Assembly: GCF_024139115.2 (NCBI RefSeq)
Contig: NC_085140.1
Coordinates: forward strand, 24,210,035 to 24,274,034
Direction: 5' to 3'
DNA from: Armigeres subalbatus
Taxonomy: Eukaryota; Arthropoda; Insecta; Diptera; Culicidae
Length of the DNA: 64,000 nt
Both the position numbers and the translations under genes were made by a program. The first letter of the stretch is position 1, and each line of letters starts with the position of its first letter. This document shows, piece after piece, positions 20,955 to 32,215 of the stretch. Under the pieces are notes generated by a model. It searched no databases. It saw only the letters and a program-made list of their open reading frames with translations, and had not been told where the DNA came from.

Positions 20955-22260
20955 GTAAGCCTAAGTCTTACTCCATAAATTTTTAGGATGATCATTAGCA
21001 TATGCCATGAACGCATTTTATTCATGGACCCCAGAGGCATGTACCAAATTTAAAACAGGCTGATATATCTCTGGTGTAGATCCTAATGCCTTACTTAAGG
21101 GTTTTCTTGGATGACAATGAACATTTGAAATGGGTGCATTTTATTCTACGTACCATAAAGGGCATGTATAACTATTCAAATAGGCCGAAAAAACTCTGGT
21201 TACGCGTGAAGTTCTTGAGGATTGTTCAAGTGTTCTCTTGGATAATCATGAACATATGCAATGAAAGCGGTATATTCTATGTACCACAAAGTGTGTATGC
21301 CACTTTTGAAACAATCCGAAAGGTATCTGGTTACGTGTGAAGATCCTGAGGCCTATTCTAGTATTTTCTTGAAAGACCATAAACATATACAATGGACGTA
21401 TTCTATTCTATGTACTACAAAGGGCATGTACCACTTTTGAAACAAGCCAAAAGATCTCTGGGTACCCATGCAGATTTAAAGGCCTATTCCAGGGTTTTCT
21501 TGGATGACCATGAGCCTATGCAATGGACGCAATCTATTCTATATACCACAAAGGGCATGTAACACTTTTGAAAAAATCTGAAAGATCTTTGGTTACGCGT
21601 GTAGATCTTAAGGCCTTTTCCAGGGTTTTCTTGGATGACCATGAACTTATGCAATAAAGGCGTTCTATTCTATGTACCACAAAGGGCATGTACCAGTTTT
21701 GAAACAATCTAAAAGATCTCTGATTACGCGTGTAGACCTGAAGGCCTTTTCCAGGGTTTTCTTGGATGACTATGAACATATGCAATGAAGGAGCCAGAGG
21801 ACTTATCCGAGAGATTTCTTCGATAGCGCAGAACATATGTAGTGATCACATTTGATTTTAAGATGCATGTACCACTTTCGGGACAAGTCCATAGACCCAT
21901 GGTTACGAGTGTAGACCTTAAGGCCTTACTCCAGAGATTTCTTGGATGACTTGGAACATATACTGTTAACGCATTCTACGCTAAGTACCACAAAAAGCAT
22001 GTACCGTATTTGAATTTGCATAATAGGCCTTTGGTTACGCGAGTAGATCTTTAGGCTTTACTCCAGAGATTTCTCGGATGACTAAGACCTCAATTCAGGG
22101 ATTTTTGCATTACCCGAAGCATATACTGTGAACACCTTCAATTCTAAGAAGCGCAAAGAGCTTGTAGCATATTTGAAACAGGTTGAATGGCCTTTGGTTA
22201 CGCGTGTAGACTCTTAAGCCTTACATCAAAGATTTCTTGTATAACCATGGGCATAAGCTG
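20955..22260 (+). repeat. Minisatellite, ~140-bp unit
   Basis: About nine diverged copies of a unit with the landmarks 'tttcttggatgaccatgaac', 'tgtaccacaaagggcatgta' and 'tctggttacgcgtgtagac'. Copies at 21340-21800 are most alike; those after 21850 decay. No coding potential. Confidence 0.8.
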
Positions 22261-22569
22261 TAAACCTTGACAATGGGCAAAAAGTATATGAGTTTCTGTT
22301 TCCAAAACTGTCAAAATTATCCAAATCGGTTGAAAATTGTTGAAGTTATGAGAATATCAATTTATGGGAACACGGGTACCCTGTCGGCCATCCACGTGTG
22401 TTTTTTGTTGGCCGCATAAGGGTTAAAAAACACAGCCGTTGTTCGACTATTATAGACCAAAAGCACCTTGGAAATCATTCTACCCTGATATTTTTATAAT
22501 TTTAAAAACACATCTTGGAGGATCAAGAGCATCTAATACCACGAAAGAATATTGAGCTGATAAGCGTAG
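22261..22569. other. Noncoding DNA
   Basis: A short unique-looking segment. It includes 'ccaaatcggttgaaaattgt', which resembles the phrase repeated in the minisatellite that follows. Confidence 0.3.
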
Positions 22570-22830
22570 CATAGTTACGGTGTACTTTGTAGATTGGACA
22601 CTAGTGATACTCATGTTTTTCTTTTGAAATCCTTATTCAAATTGCTATCAGAAATCATCCTGTTATCCTTGATTTCAATTTAGGATAAAAACCACGAAAG
22701 CGAGGATTACTACTCCTGGCCACGCCCATCTCCACCAAAGGATATTGCGCTGGTAATCCATCCATCCATCCATCCATCCATATATAAAACTCAATGTTTG
22801 TATGTTTGTATGTATGTTTGTATGTATGTT
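22570..22830. repeat. Dispersed repeat, copy 2, plus ATCC/TGTA microsatellites
   Basis: 22570-22740 matches 6890-7050 (tactactcctggccacgccc). It is followed by (ATCC)n at about 22757-22782 and (TGTATGTT)n at about 22796-22832, which lead directly into the next minisatellite. Confidence 0.6.
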
Positions 22831-24560
22831 CCAGCATAACTTCTGAACCCATTGACCGATTTCAACCAAATTTGGAACACACATTCTTCATCTTAAGGAG
22901 ACGACGATAGGGGGGTTAGGGATGCTATTTGGAAACAGGGGGAGGGTGTGGGGGGAGGGGTATTGCTAAGTTATTGATCAACTCAGTGTACCTTTTGAAC
23001 CCCTTGGCCGATTTCTACCAAATTTGGAACACACATTCTTCATCTTAAGGAGACGACGATAGGGGGGTTAGGGATGCTATTTGGAAAAAGGGGGAGGGTG
23101 TGGGGGGAGGGGTATTGCTAAGTTATTGATCAACTCAGTGTACCTTTTGAGCCCCTTGGCCGATTTCTACCAAATTTGGAACACACATTCTTCATCTTAA
23201 GGAGACGACGATAGGGGGTTAGGGATGCTATTTGGAAACAGGGGAGGGTGTGGGGAGGGTATTGCTAAGTTATTGATCACTAACTCAGTGTTCCTTTTGC
23301 CCTCCTTGGCCGATTTGTACCAAATTTGGAACACACGTTCTTCCTCTTAAGGAGACGACGATAGGGGGGTTAGGGATGCTATTTGGAAACAGGGGGAGGG
23401 TGTGGGGGGAGGGGTATTGCTAAGTTATTGATCAACTCAGTGTACCCTTTGAACCCCTTGGCCGATTTCTACCAAATTTGGAACACACATTCTCTATCTT
23501 TAGGAGATGACGATAGGGGGATGCTCTTTGGAAAAGGGGGAAGGTGTGGGGGGAGGGGTATTGCTAAGTTATTGATCAACTCAGTGTACCTTTTGAACCC
23601 CTTGGCCGATTTCTACCAAATTTGGAACACACATTCTTCGTCTTAAGGAGACGACGATAAGGGGGTTAGGGATGCTTTTTGGAAAAAGGGGGAGGTTGTG
23701 GGGGGAGGGGTATCGCTAAGTTATTGATCAGATCAGTGTACCTTTTGAACCCCTTAGCCGATTTCTACCAAATTTGGAACACACATTTTTTATCTTTAGG
23801 AGCTGACGATACGGGGGTTACGGATGCCTTTTTGGAAAAAAGGAGGGTGTGTGAGAAGGGTATCGCTAAGTTTTGATCAACTCAGTGTACCTTTTGATCC
23901 CCTTGGCCGATTTCTACCAAATTTTGAACACACATTCTTCATCTTAAGGAGACGACGATAAGGGGTTAGGGATGCTATTTGGAAACAGGGGAGGGTATTG
24001 CTAAGTTATTGATCAGATCAGTGTACCTTTTGAACCCCTTGGCCGATTTCTACCAAATTTGGAACACACATTTTTATCTTTAGTAGATGACGATAGGGGG
24101 TTACGGATGCCTTTTGGAAAAAAAGGAGGTGTGTGAGAAGAGGTATCGCTAAGTTATTGATCAACTCAGTTTACCTTTTGAACCCTTGGCCGATTTCTAC
24201 CAAATTTGGAACACACATTCTTTACCTTTAGGAAATGACGATAGGGGATGCTCTTTGGAAAAGGCGGGGGTATTGCTAAGTTATTGATCAACTCAGTGTA
24301 CCTTTTGAACCCTTGGCCGATTTCTACCAAATTTGGAACACATATTCTTTATCTTTAGGAGATGACTATAGGGAGGTTGGGGATGCTTTATGGAAAAAGG
24401 GTGAGGGTGTGGGCGGAGGGGTATCGCTAAGTTATTGAACAACTCAGTGTACCTTTTCAACCCCTTGGCTGATTTCTACCAATTATCGATCAATTCAGCA
24501 TAACTTTTGAACCCATTTACCGATGTCCACCAAATTTGGAACCCATATTCTCTGTTTAAG
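22830..24560 (+). repeat. Minisatellite, ~150-bp unit
   Basis: About eleven copies anchored by 'ccgatttctaccaaatttgg', 'aaggagacgacgatagg' and 'attgctaagttattgatcaa', starting roughly at 22895, 23046, 23199, 23347, 23501 and 23643 and shortening to ~130 bp later. Each unit has a G-rich stretch (gggggagggtgtggggggag). The frames 23383-23646 and 23679-23876 are repeat translations. Confidence 0.85.
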
Positions 24561-24656
24561 GAAGACTGTATCAGACTGGATAGGAGTGTCATACCTGAAT
24601 GAGAGATAGGGTATATTTATTAAACGAACAGTTTAGTATACCTTTTTACCGCATGG

Positions 24657-24822
24657 GGGGCCGTACACTTATTATGTAAGCAATTTTTCTAGGTTTTTCG
24701 ACCCCTTCTCACCCCATGTAAGATTTTTTCCATACAAAATATTTTTTATTTATATGGCGCGTAAGATATTGACAGACACCCCCCTCCCCCCATAAGTGCT
24801 TACGTAATATGTGTACGGCCCC
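24657..24822. mobile_element. Foldback MITE with GGGGCCGTACAC ends
   Basis: Terminal inverted repeats ggggccgtacac (left) and gtgtacggcccc (right), continuing with 'ttatgtaagca/tgcttacgtaa', enclose a 110-bp centre. No coding sequence. No secure target duplication. Confidence 0.75.
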
Positions 24823-25350
24823 TGGGTCAATTCAAACCAAATTTGTAAACACGTATTCTCTGCCCAAAACTATTATAGAGAGGCCGGGAGAAACTTTTGA
24901 AATGCGGGAGGTTATTGGGGTTGCATATTGTTTGGAAAACGACTTAATTCAAAATCCCTCCTATTTAGTTCATTCGAGGTTCTTTCACATTGTACAATGC
25001 TCCAAAAACAAATTGCCCGAATTTCTCAAAAATAGCAAATCCTCGAACATAACATTTTTCCGGTAATAACATTCCTTCAAAAATGACTTCAACGAAAATG
25101 ATATTTCCCAAAAATGATTCTTACCGATACACATATTCCAGAATATGTCATTTCCCTGAAAATGACATATCTCTGAATGAAGCAGGCCATTAACATAACA
25201 CTATTTGGCTTGAGGTCATTCGACATGAAGGGCATTTGGAATAATTATGAACAGCATCAGAAAAATCTTTCATAGAAAGCATGCATTTGCTGGGTATATA
25301 GCAATGATAATTGCTACCCTTCATCGGAATCATGGCTTGCCCAGTGAAAA
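24823..25350. other. Noncoding DNA
   Basis: Contains short repeats of 'aaatgac/tcattt' type around 25075-25180 but no gene or defined element. Confidence 0.3.
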
Positions 25351-25580
25351 GCAAAGATTAATGTGTTTCTTTCTGAATGGTGGATGTGATTGCATTTGCC
25401 TGGAATAAGGCAATGGTGAGTGTGATCCCTTCTTTAAAAATGGGCGTTTGCCCGGGATAAAGCATCGGTGGATGTTTTTCCTTCTTTAGCAATTGACGTT
25501 TGCCCGGAATAAGCCTATTCAAACCAACGATCCCTTTTTCAAGATCAGTCAATGTTTCCAAAAGCCTTCTTTTAATCGAA
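25350..25580. repeat. ~56-bp 'cccggaataagg' repeat, block 1
   Basis: Several copies of a unit containing 'tttgcccggaataaggcaat' and 'tgatcccttctttaaaaat'. Related blocks occur at 26490-26870 and, inverted, at 27985-28185 and 30672-30990. Confidence 0.65.
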
Positions 25581-25789
25581 TGATGAAGTATCAATAAGTT
25601 AACACAATTACTCTGTTGACCAATTGGTTTTATCTTTTCCTGATTGTAAAAAAACTGAAAACCAAACTGGCAATTCCGAGCAAGGCCGGGTACATAAAGC
25701 TAGTGTTAAATAAGACACACTTGAACGTATCTTTTCTCAGACACATACAGTCGATTGCGGAGATGTGTTTGTAAGCGGTACTATGTTTT

Positions 25790-26225
25790 CGGGGAGTAGT
25801 TCCATTCGGGGAAATGTTACATTCAGAATTGTTACAATCGGGGAAATTGCATTCAGGGAATTGTTACATTCAGGAAATTACATTCAGGAAATTGCATTCA
25901 GGGAATTGGTTTTCAGGGAATTGTCGTACAATCGTCGGAAGCCTGATTTATTTTGTATTGTTTTTTTCGGAAATACCGGGCTTCCGGAACCTGTTCATGG
26001 CCATCAAATGGCCAGTTTTACCCTACCAAGAAACTATGGCGTTTTCTAAGTTATTGTGCGATTCAGAAAGATTGTACGACAATTCCCCGAAAACCAATTC
26101 CCCGAATGCAATTTCCCCGAATGTAATTTCCCCGAATGTAACGATTCCCGGAATGCAATTTCCCTGAATGTAACAATTCCCCGAATGTAACATTTCCCCG
26201 AATGAAACAATTCCCCGAAAATAAA
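25790..26225. repeat. Foldback repeat with 18-bp sub-units
   Basis: The arms 25790-25935 and 26063-26224 are inverted copies of the same series of 'gggaattgttacattcgg'-type 18-mers, each arm ending inward at 'gaattgtcgtacaatc'. The 127-bp centre carries one 'ccggaacctgttcatggcca' hairpin unit related to the 33.3-34.5 kb array. A single arm is present again at 31265-31415. Short frames here are repeat translations. Confidence 0.7.
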
Positions 26226-26393
26226 ATACCTCTTGCAAACATCTCTTCGCAATCGCCTGTATGCGTCTGATAAAAGCAGCGTTCAAAAATACATTCAAGA
26301 GTGTCTTATAGGAGAACATCAGCTGAATAGCCTTTGGTAGTATTTGTAGTTCTTGATCCTCCAAGATGTGTTGTTGAATTATAAAGATATCGG

Positions 26394-26663
26394 AGTATAG
26401 TGTTTTCTAAGGTAGTTTTTTTCTCACAAGATAGTATCAAACTGCAATTCCGATTGACAGCTTTTTGGTAAATATTTTTCCTATCTTCGGAATCAAACTT
26501 CTGTATATACCTTCTTCAAATATATAATGCAATGGTGAATGTGAATCCTTGTAAACAAAAATAATGCGTTTGCCCGGAAAGAGGCAATGGTGAATGTGAT
26601 TCCTTCTTCAAAAATAATGCATCTGCTCGGAATAATGAAATGGTAAATATGTCCCTTCTTCAG
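26394..26663. repeat. Segment nearly identical to 32354-32618
   Basis: About 265 bp running from 'gtatagtgttttctaaggta' through 'tttgcccggaaagaggcaat' is repeated at 32354-32618 with only a handful of differences. This is a recent copy compared with the diverged repeats around it. The remainder to 26870 holds further ~56-bp units. Confidence 0.75.
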
Positions 26664-26869
26664 TGGGTGTTTCACCAGATAATGAATGTTATTATTCGTT
26701 CTTTAATAACATGTATCTGCCCTGAATATGGGGGATGTGATGCATTCTTTAAAAGAAGGCATTTTTACAAAGTAAGAATATGGTAGATGTAGTCTTTCAA
26801 AAATAGGCGTTAGCTCGAAATAATGCAAGGATGAATTAATTGAGAATGATAATAAGGACTAATCTGATC

Positions 26870-27984
26870 TCTTATTTTGATGCAGGGGAATTTGGCCAGA
26901 ATAAGTAAAAAAATATGTAAGATCCCTTATTACGCAATATGTATTCAATGTATCATATTTCACCGAAAAACATTTTGCCGAATTCATTTTAAATTCAATT
27001 CAATTAGGCGGCCTGTAACTTTCGCGGTATCCCGTAACACGGTAGATCACTTTGACGTAGTGTGTTGCGGTGTAAGATCTACCAAACAGAGCCCTAGCCT
27101 AATCCATTTTTCTAGCTAGAGCAATAAGTTGTGGTAATTAAGGATTCATCGTATTTAGTCCTCGCTACCAACAGCAGTCTCAGAAATAAAACATAATTAA
27201 TGTTACCTTGCAGACAGTTGAAAGACTCGAATTCCTCTTGTTTGAGGCTAAACTGTATGCAGCGGAAACAACTTTTCAAAAAGCCTCGGTACCCGGTCCT
27301 AGGCTGAACTGACTGCTGGAAAAATCGAGTTAGGGGTTTAAATACGTACTAACTCTTCTTGAACTGGTGAACAATGGTAGTGAGAGGAACACACGGAAGT
27401 TCTTATTACTGAACAAATTCTCTTGCTTGAAATGGTCTTGTAGACAGAGCTAAATCCCGGGTTTTAAGAGTTTCACTGGTGATATTCTAGAAGCAAGACA
27501 AGGATGTGGCTAGGGCTCCGATGCATGGCCAAAAACAGTATTACTGTTCTATTTTCTCAAGAAAGGATTGATTTCCTATTGATAAGGGGCGCGCCTTCAA
27601 TGGGATTGCTTGCTCTCTATGAAGGGTCTAAATAGCGGGACCTTGTCATGGTGGTCTTGAGAAAACAAAACAACAACTGTATCGAAACCGATACTGCATT
27701 GCTTTTCAATAGCACTGGAGTAATTCGACATGCACTTAAACACTAAGGATACGGGTAACGCTACAATAGATCTAATAATTGGTCGCTGTGGCACACCCGA
27801 ACAGGAAAAAAAAAAACTTTCGCGGTGTGATTCTTGATGGATTCTACCTTTTTCAGAATGACCTTTAGAAGAATGCCGTTTCTCAGAATGTTATATCAAA
27901 CAAATTAGCATTTTCTTAGATAAGTGTGGTGTAATATAACAGCAGTTTTGAAACATATAATTGCTTCATATCAATCATTTATTA
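26870..27984. other. Unique-looking noncoding DNA
   Basis: No gene recognised. The ~60-codon frames have no detectable family features. Confidence 0.35.
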
Positions 27985-28185
27985 TACCTGGCAAGCGTGC
28001 TAATTGCTCAGTAAACGAATTATATCCTCTTTTTGCTTTATTGCGGACAGAATTTCTGTCTCGAGAGGCCTTAGTTTAAAGAAGGCATTATCTCCTTATT
28101 CTCATTACAACGGACAGATGCGATCATTTAAAGAAGGCGTTGTTTTATTTCATTCTTTCACTTTATTCCAGACAAACGAGTTCAT
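27985..28185. repeat. ~56-bp repeat block, inverted orientation, left of the TTAA element
   Basis: Units such as 'cattatctccttattctcat' and 'gcgatcatttaaagaaggcg' continue on the far side of the piggyBac-like element at 30672-30990. They show the pre-insertion sequence. Confidence 0.65.
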
Positions 28186-28787
28186 TTAACCTTTTGTCTG
28201 TGCTCTGGGGTCAATATGACCCCAGGCCACTTTGAGTGGCCGCCATTTTTTTAATTTTCAACCGATTCTCCTAATTTTTGGTAGTTTGGTAAAACTCGCC
28301 GAGATCTATCTCCTAGGTGCAAATTCACTTCAAAAATCTTGAAAATATGCGCTACAGTGTACTTTTTTCAAAAAACTTACGTTGTCTGTGCTCTGGGGTC
28401 AAATTGACCCCAAATTGAAATTGCTATAACTTTTTTAATGCTTGGCCAATTTTGGATTTTTGGGGCTATTTTGAAAGATAATTTAATCATCTTTCAGGTC
28501 GTTACCAAAGATTGACTATAGGTGGGCGGGTACATTGCGGGGAGGGTTTTTCCAAAAAAGGGTGCAAAAACAGTGATTTTTCATGCTTATTTTACTTATA
28601 TCTGAAAATCCTACCCATTTTGAACTGCACCTTTTCAAAAAGGTTATGCAGGAAGGCGTGTGCTTTTTTTTTTTTTGTTTTTTTTTCTTTATTAGAGACT
28701 TGCAGCCCTAGGCTGGCTCGTCTCTTAAAGATTATTATTATAGTAATTCATATAAAACAGTACAATTTAAATCATTTTTTCTTGGAT

Positions 28788-29572
28788 CTAGTACATATTG
28801 TAGACTTTCCACTCTGATTTGGAAAAGTTTCCGTCGTTGTATTCTGGCTCATCTGGGCAGCTCTGATCTTTACATGTTCTTTTACATTCTTGTTCTATTG
28901 CGTCCGTTCCATTCGTTTCGTTTGTTCCAGTTGACAATCTTCTCTTCGCCGTTGCGGTGCCGTATTCATGCTCGTTGGTGTTATTTCCGTTCTCGCTATT
29001 GCCGTCACCGTCGTCGTTGTCGCCTTCACCTTGATCGGCTCCTGCCGATGGGTCATCTGTTTTGTTTTGCTCATCGTCGTTGTTCTGTCTATCGGTTGAG
29101 TTTGACGCTTCTCGGTTTTGATTTGAATTTTCTTCGCTTGACACTGTTGATGCACCAGAGCCATTTGAACGAGGTTCGGCTGGCTTGTCTCGGAAAGTAA
29201 CGAGTGTGGACTCTTTTTCAATTACAATACGAGATGGTATTTGCTTCTCTTGCCTCAGTCGTATCACTCGAACGCCGTTCAGGATGCCCGGAAGAAGTTT
29301 TTCCATACCTCGTTGTGTATGGATATAATTTTGCCATACTGTTTCATGTGTCGCAAGATTGTAGTGTTGGACATTTGAGGCGGCAGATCATGCAACCTCA
29401 CGATAGCGGTAGGGCCATCCATGTACACGGGGATGTAGTAGTGCACATCGAGATGCACGAATGAATGTCGAAGGTGGTGTTGCTTCTGCAGCCGAAGTGC
29501 TTCGCTTTCATCGATCACTTCAACAAACACGCAGTTTTAATGTTATGGAGTTGAATGTTTTTACATCATCCA
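28788..29572 (-). pseudogene. LINE ORF1-like protein, frameshifted, acidic C-terminus
   Basis: An ATG at about 29572 (MDDVKTFNSITLK) leads, after a likely one-base slip near 29535, into 29530-29279 (EVIDESEALRLQKQHHLRHS; TAIVRLHDLPPQ; MKQYGKIISIHNEVWKNFF). A one-base loss near 29292 shifts into 29306-28788 (GILNGVRVIRLRQEKQIPS; STLVTFRDKP). The RRM-like 'VRLHDLPP' and 'YGKI..I.NEVWKNFF' blocks are typical of ORF1 proteins of mosquito LINEs (LOA/I-like; tentative). Where such proteins have cysteine knuckles, this one has an Asn/Asp/Glu-rich low-complexity tail of about 110 residues instead. It would be an RNA-binding protein if intact. Confidence 0.6.
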
Positions 29573-29830
29573 TGTTTAGTTTGAGTTTAGTGTCAAAACC
29601 TTTTCACTATCTCAAGACTAGGTCACGTTGGTAGGCCACTGAAGTCCACAACAAGAGTGTTTCTCCTGTATGACATATTGCGTCGAGTGCAAATGTTCTT
29701 CAAAGGTTCGAATGCAAAGGTACTGGCTATCGGAATAGACGTCTACCGCGCCATGGGTAAAGTCCCCAGGCCGAGGACAGAAAGTGTCAGGATCTAATAG
29801 GTCCCTATTGCCATTGTCAATCATATTCGC
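29573..29830 (-). other. 5' leader of the ORF1-only retroposon
   Basis: Upstream of the ORF1-like start on the minus strand. It has an unassigned open frame of 68 codons (29824-29618) with no recognised domain. It is probably untranslated leader. Confidence 0.35.
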
Positions 29831-30671
29831 AAGGCGTGTGCTTTGATATGAGGTATTGATTAGTTTAGAGCTTGTTCGCTAGGTGGCGGTACATTTGAAT
29901 TCATTAATTTACACTACTCACGTGATTCCGATATAAGGAATTTTCCTCATCGTAAATATCCTTATCGCACAAATTTGCAATTTGTAACGATGACGTCTTT
30001 AATAAAGTTCGTCTGGTGGGAATGGACTGTCATGTGACGGAATCAATAATTAGGAAATTTACAAATAGGCGGCGCTAGCGTACTTGCAATATTCTTGCAT
30101 ATATGAAATATTGCTTTAGCTTGAGATCCCTCGTACCTACACTCAAGTTGTATTCGGCAACATTGTTCAGGATGTGTAGCACTACAAAGCGGTGCTCAAT
30201 ATAATGAGTACGTCTTCCAATTTTTGAATTTGTGCGATAAGAATATTTACACTGAGGAGAATTCTATATATCGGAATATCTTAAGTAGTCCAAAATAATG
30301 AATTCAAATATACCACCACCTGGCGGCCGAGTTCTAAACTTATCAACGCCTGATGTCAGAGCACATGCCTTCCTGCATAACCTTTTTAAAAAAGGTGCAG
30401 TTCAAAATGGAAAGGATTTTTGGATGTAAGTAAAATAATCATGAAAAATCACTCGTTTTATACCTTCTTCACTAAAACCCCTCCCGCGATGTACCCGCCC
30501 ACCAATAGTCAATCTTTAGTAACGATCTGAAAGATGATTAAATTATCTTTCGAAACAGCCCCATAAATCAAAATTGGCCAAACATTAAAAGGTATAGCTA
30601 TTTCAATTTGGGGTCAATATGACCCCAGAGCACAGACAACGTATGTTTTTTGAGCACAGACAGAAGGTTAA

Positions 30672-30990
30672 AGAAGGGGCTATCTATCCTCTTCGCCTTA
30701 TACCAGTCAAATGTGTTCATTTGAGGAAGACATTATCACTTTATTTCCCCTAATACCGGGCAATGCTGTCTAAAGAAGGAATTATCTCCTACCGTCGTCT
30801 TATTCCGGACAGACGCATTCATTTTAAGAAGACATTCCCTTGGCTTTAAACCGGGCAGATGCGTTCATCATACCGGGCAAACTTATTAATTTAAAGAAAG
30901 CATTATCTCCTCACTTTATACAGATCAAATGCGTTCATTCAAAGAAAGCATTGCCTTCTTTCAGCGCATTGTCTTCATCTTCAATGGCTT
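30672..30990. repeat. ~56-bp repeat block, right of the TTAA element
   Basis: Units such as 'gcattatctcctcactttat' and 'gcgttcattcaaagaaagca' continue the array interrupted by the piggyBac-like element. Confidence 0.65.
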
Positions 30991-31220
30991 TACATTCTAT
31001 CTGAAACTTGGACTGTTTTTCAACTTAGTATTCTATTATTATTTCCATGTTATCGAAAGCTTTCCGGTACCTGCCAGTTGCATGAATGTCTTGTGTAGCA
31101 TGTACAATTGATACATTGTATACAAGGAGCCGAAAATGCTTCCCATCCTGAAGCATCTTAGGCCGCATCGAGAATCGAACTCGCAACCTCCGGATCGGTA
31201 ATCATACGCCTTTGCTCGCA
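30985..31220 (-). mobile_element. tRNA-headed SINE, second family
   Basis: On the minus strand it begins with a tRNA-like head (agccatgcgagcaaaggcgt..., B box gagttcgattctc) followed by a body ending near 'atagaatactaagttgaaaa'. The body end is shared with a fragment at 35545-35680. No clear target duplication. Confidence 0.55.
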
Positions 31221-31264
31221 TGGCTTACTTAATACCCATCGCCTTGTGCCGCACTCAAAACGAA

Positions 31265-31415
31265 GGGAGATGCATTCGGGGAAATGTTACATTCGGGGAA
31301 TTGTTACATTCGGGAAAATGTTACATTCGGGGAATTGTTACATTCGGGGAATTGTTATTCGGGGAAATTGCATTCAGGAAATTGCATTCAGGGAATTGTT
31401 ATTCGGGGAATTGTC
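31265..31415 (+). repeat. 18-bp sub-unit repeat, single arm
   Basis: The same series of 'gggaattgttacattcgg' units as at 25790-25935, again ending in 'gaattgtcgtacaatc'. It is followed by 'aagtttgaggtgttggaaga', which links it to the 33.3-34.5 kb repeat family. Confidence 0.65.
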
Positions 31416-31419
31416 GTAC

Positions 31420-32215
31420 AATCATTCAGAAAAGTTTGAGGTGTTGGAAGACCGACACTCAACATGATTTTCACTTAGAAGCTACATGAAAACATAAGCA
31501 GATATTTTCCATGTAGTTTCGTGTAAAAGTTAAATGATTTATCAGTGATGGCACTCATTATTCTCAATTCACTAGAAAATAAAATAAAATTTAAGTGAAT
31601 TTTCGATTGGCCATGTACTTAAATTTTAAGTTAAACTTCGATATTTTTTCTATGATATCCCTGTAATTGATATCCCGTCCACTAAAAGGGGACGAGGACA
31701 AAAAAGGAGTAGAAAATTAATTCAAACTCCAACATGTTTTTTGCAAATCGTTCTCATAATGCTTCTGCAAAATGTTTCATTAGCGATTGTTAATAAACGT
31801 ACATTGCGCTCTGAGAACCCCACTCATATATTTTTCATACATTCATTTTGAGTAGAATTCACTTGAAGAGTATATAGATATTATTTTCTATGTTTCTTGA
31901 TGAATTTCACTACATTTCTTATTAAGATGCACTTGTGATTTGAGTCAGTTTTATTTGATTCCAGTAAGACCGATGAAAGTTTCGACTTTTAAAGTCTACA
32001 TGACTTTTTATAGTGGAATTAAGGTGACAATTATTTTGAGTGGATATATTCCGTGATACTATGTGGGCCTCTTATACCGGATATTTCGGGGTTCCGGAAC
32101 CTGATCGGTGGTCTTCCGAAGACCAATTTACGTATATTTGGCTATTGTTGTCAACCATTTACAACGACCATTAATTACTTATACTAAAACATTCGTTATG
32201 ATGATGATTTCAAAA
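31420..32215. other. AT-rich noncoding DNA
   Basis: No gene. At 32070-32150 there is one diverged hairpin unit (tggtcttccgaagacca) of the family arrayed downstream. Confidence 0.35.

Larger units (their letters stand above)
28667..29830 (-). mobile_element. ORF1-only retroposon ('half-LINE') with poly(A) tail
   Basis: A ~1.16-kb minus-strand insert flanked by a 14-bp duplication, aaggcgtgtgcttt (28653-28666 and 29831-29844). It ends in poly(A) (T-run 28664-28686) preceded by AATAAAG (28687-28693) and a 3' stem-loop with arms agagac/gtctct. It carries an ORF1-like gene but no endonuclease or reverse transcriptase. It is either a non-autonomous LINE derivative or a retroposed ORF1 transcript. 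Confidence 0.75.
28190..30667. mobile_element. piggyBac-like non-autonomous element with TTAA duplication
   Basis: Flanked by TTAA at 28186-28189 and 30668-30671. The ends are 16-bp inverted repeats CCTTYTGTCTGTGCTC, followed by subterminal copies of the palindrome tggggtcaatatgacccca. Longer inverted arms pair 28378-28666 with about 30362-30650, and about 29836-29975 with 30228-30372. Removing the element rejoins 'gttcatttaa' to 'agaagg', which is exactly what neighbouring minisatellite units read. TTAA targets and CCY-type termini are hallmarks of piggyBac elements. No transposase is encoded, so it would need one in trans. A retroposon (28667-29830) sits in its left arm. Confidence 0.85.

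Noticed and set aside
23383..23876. Two similar frames with the repeated peptide GGRGIAKLLI
   Set aside because: They are translations of the ~150-bp minisatellite whose unit length happens to keep frame. Adjacent units do not.
28874..29221. 108-codon frames on both strands over the ORF1-like gene
   Set aside because: They are alternate-frame shadows of the Asn/Asp-rich tail coding region.
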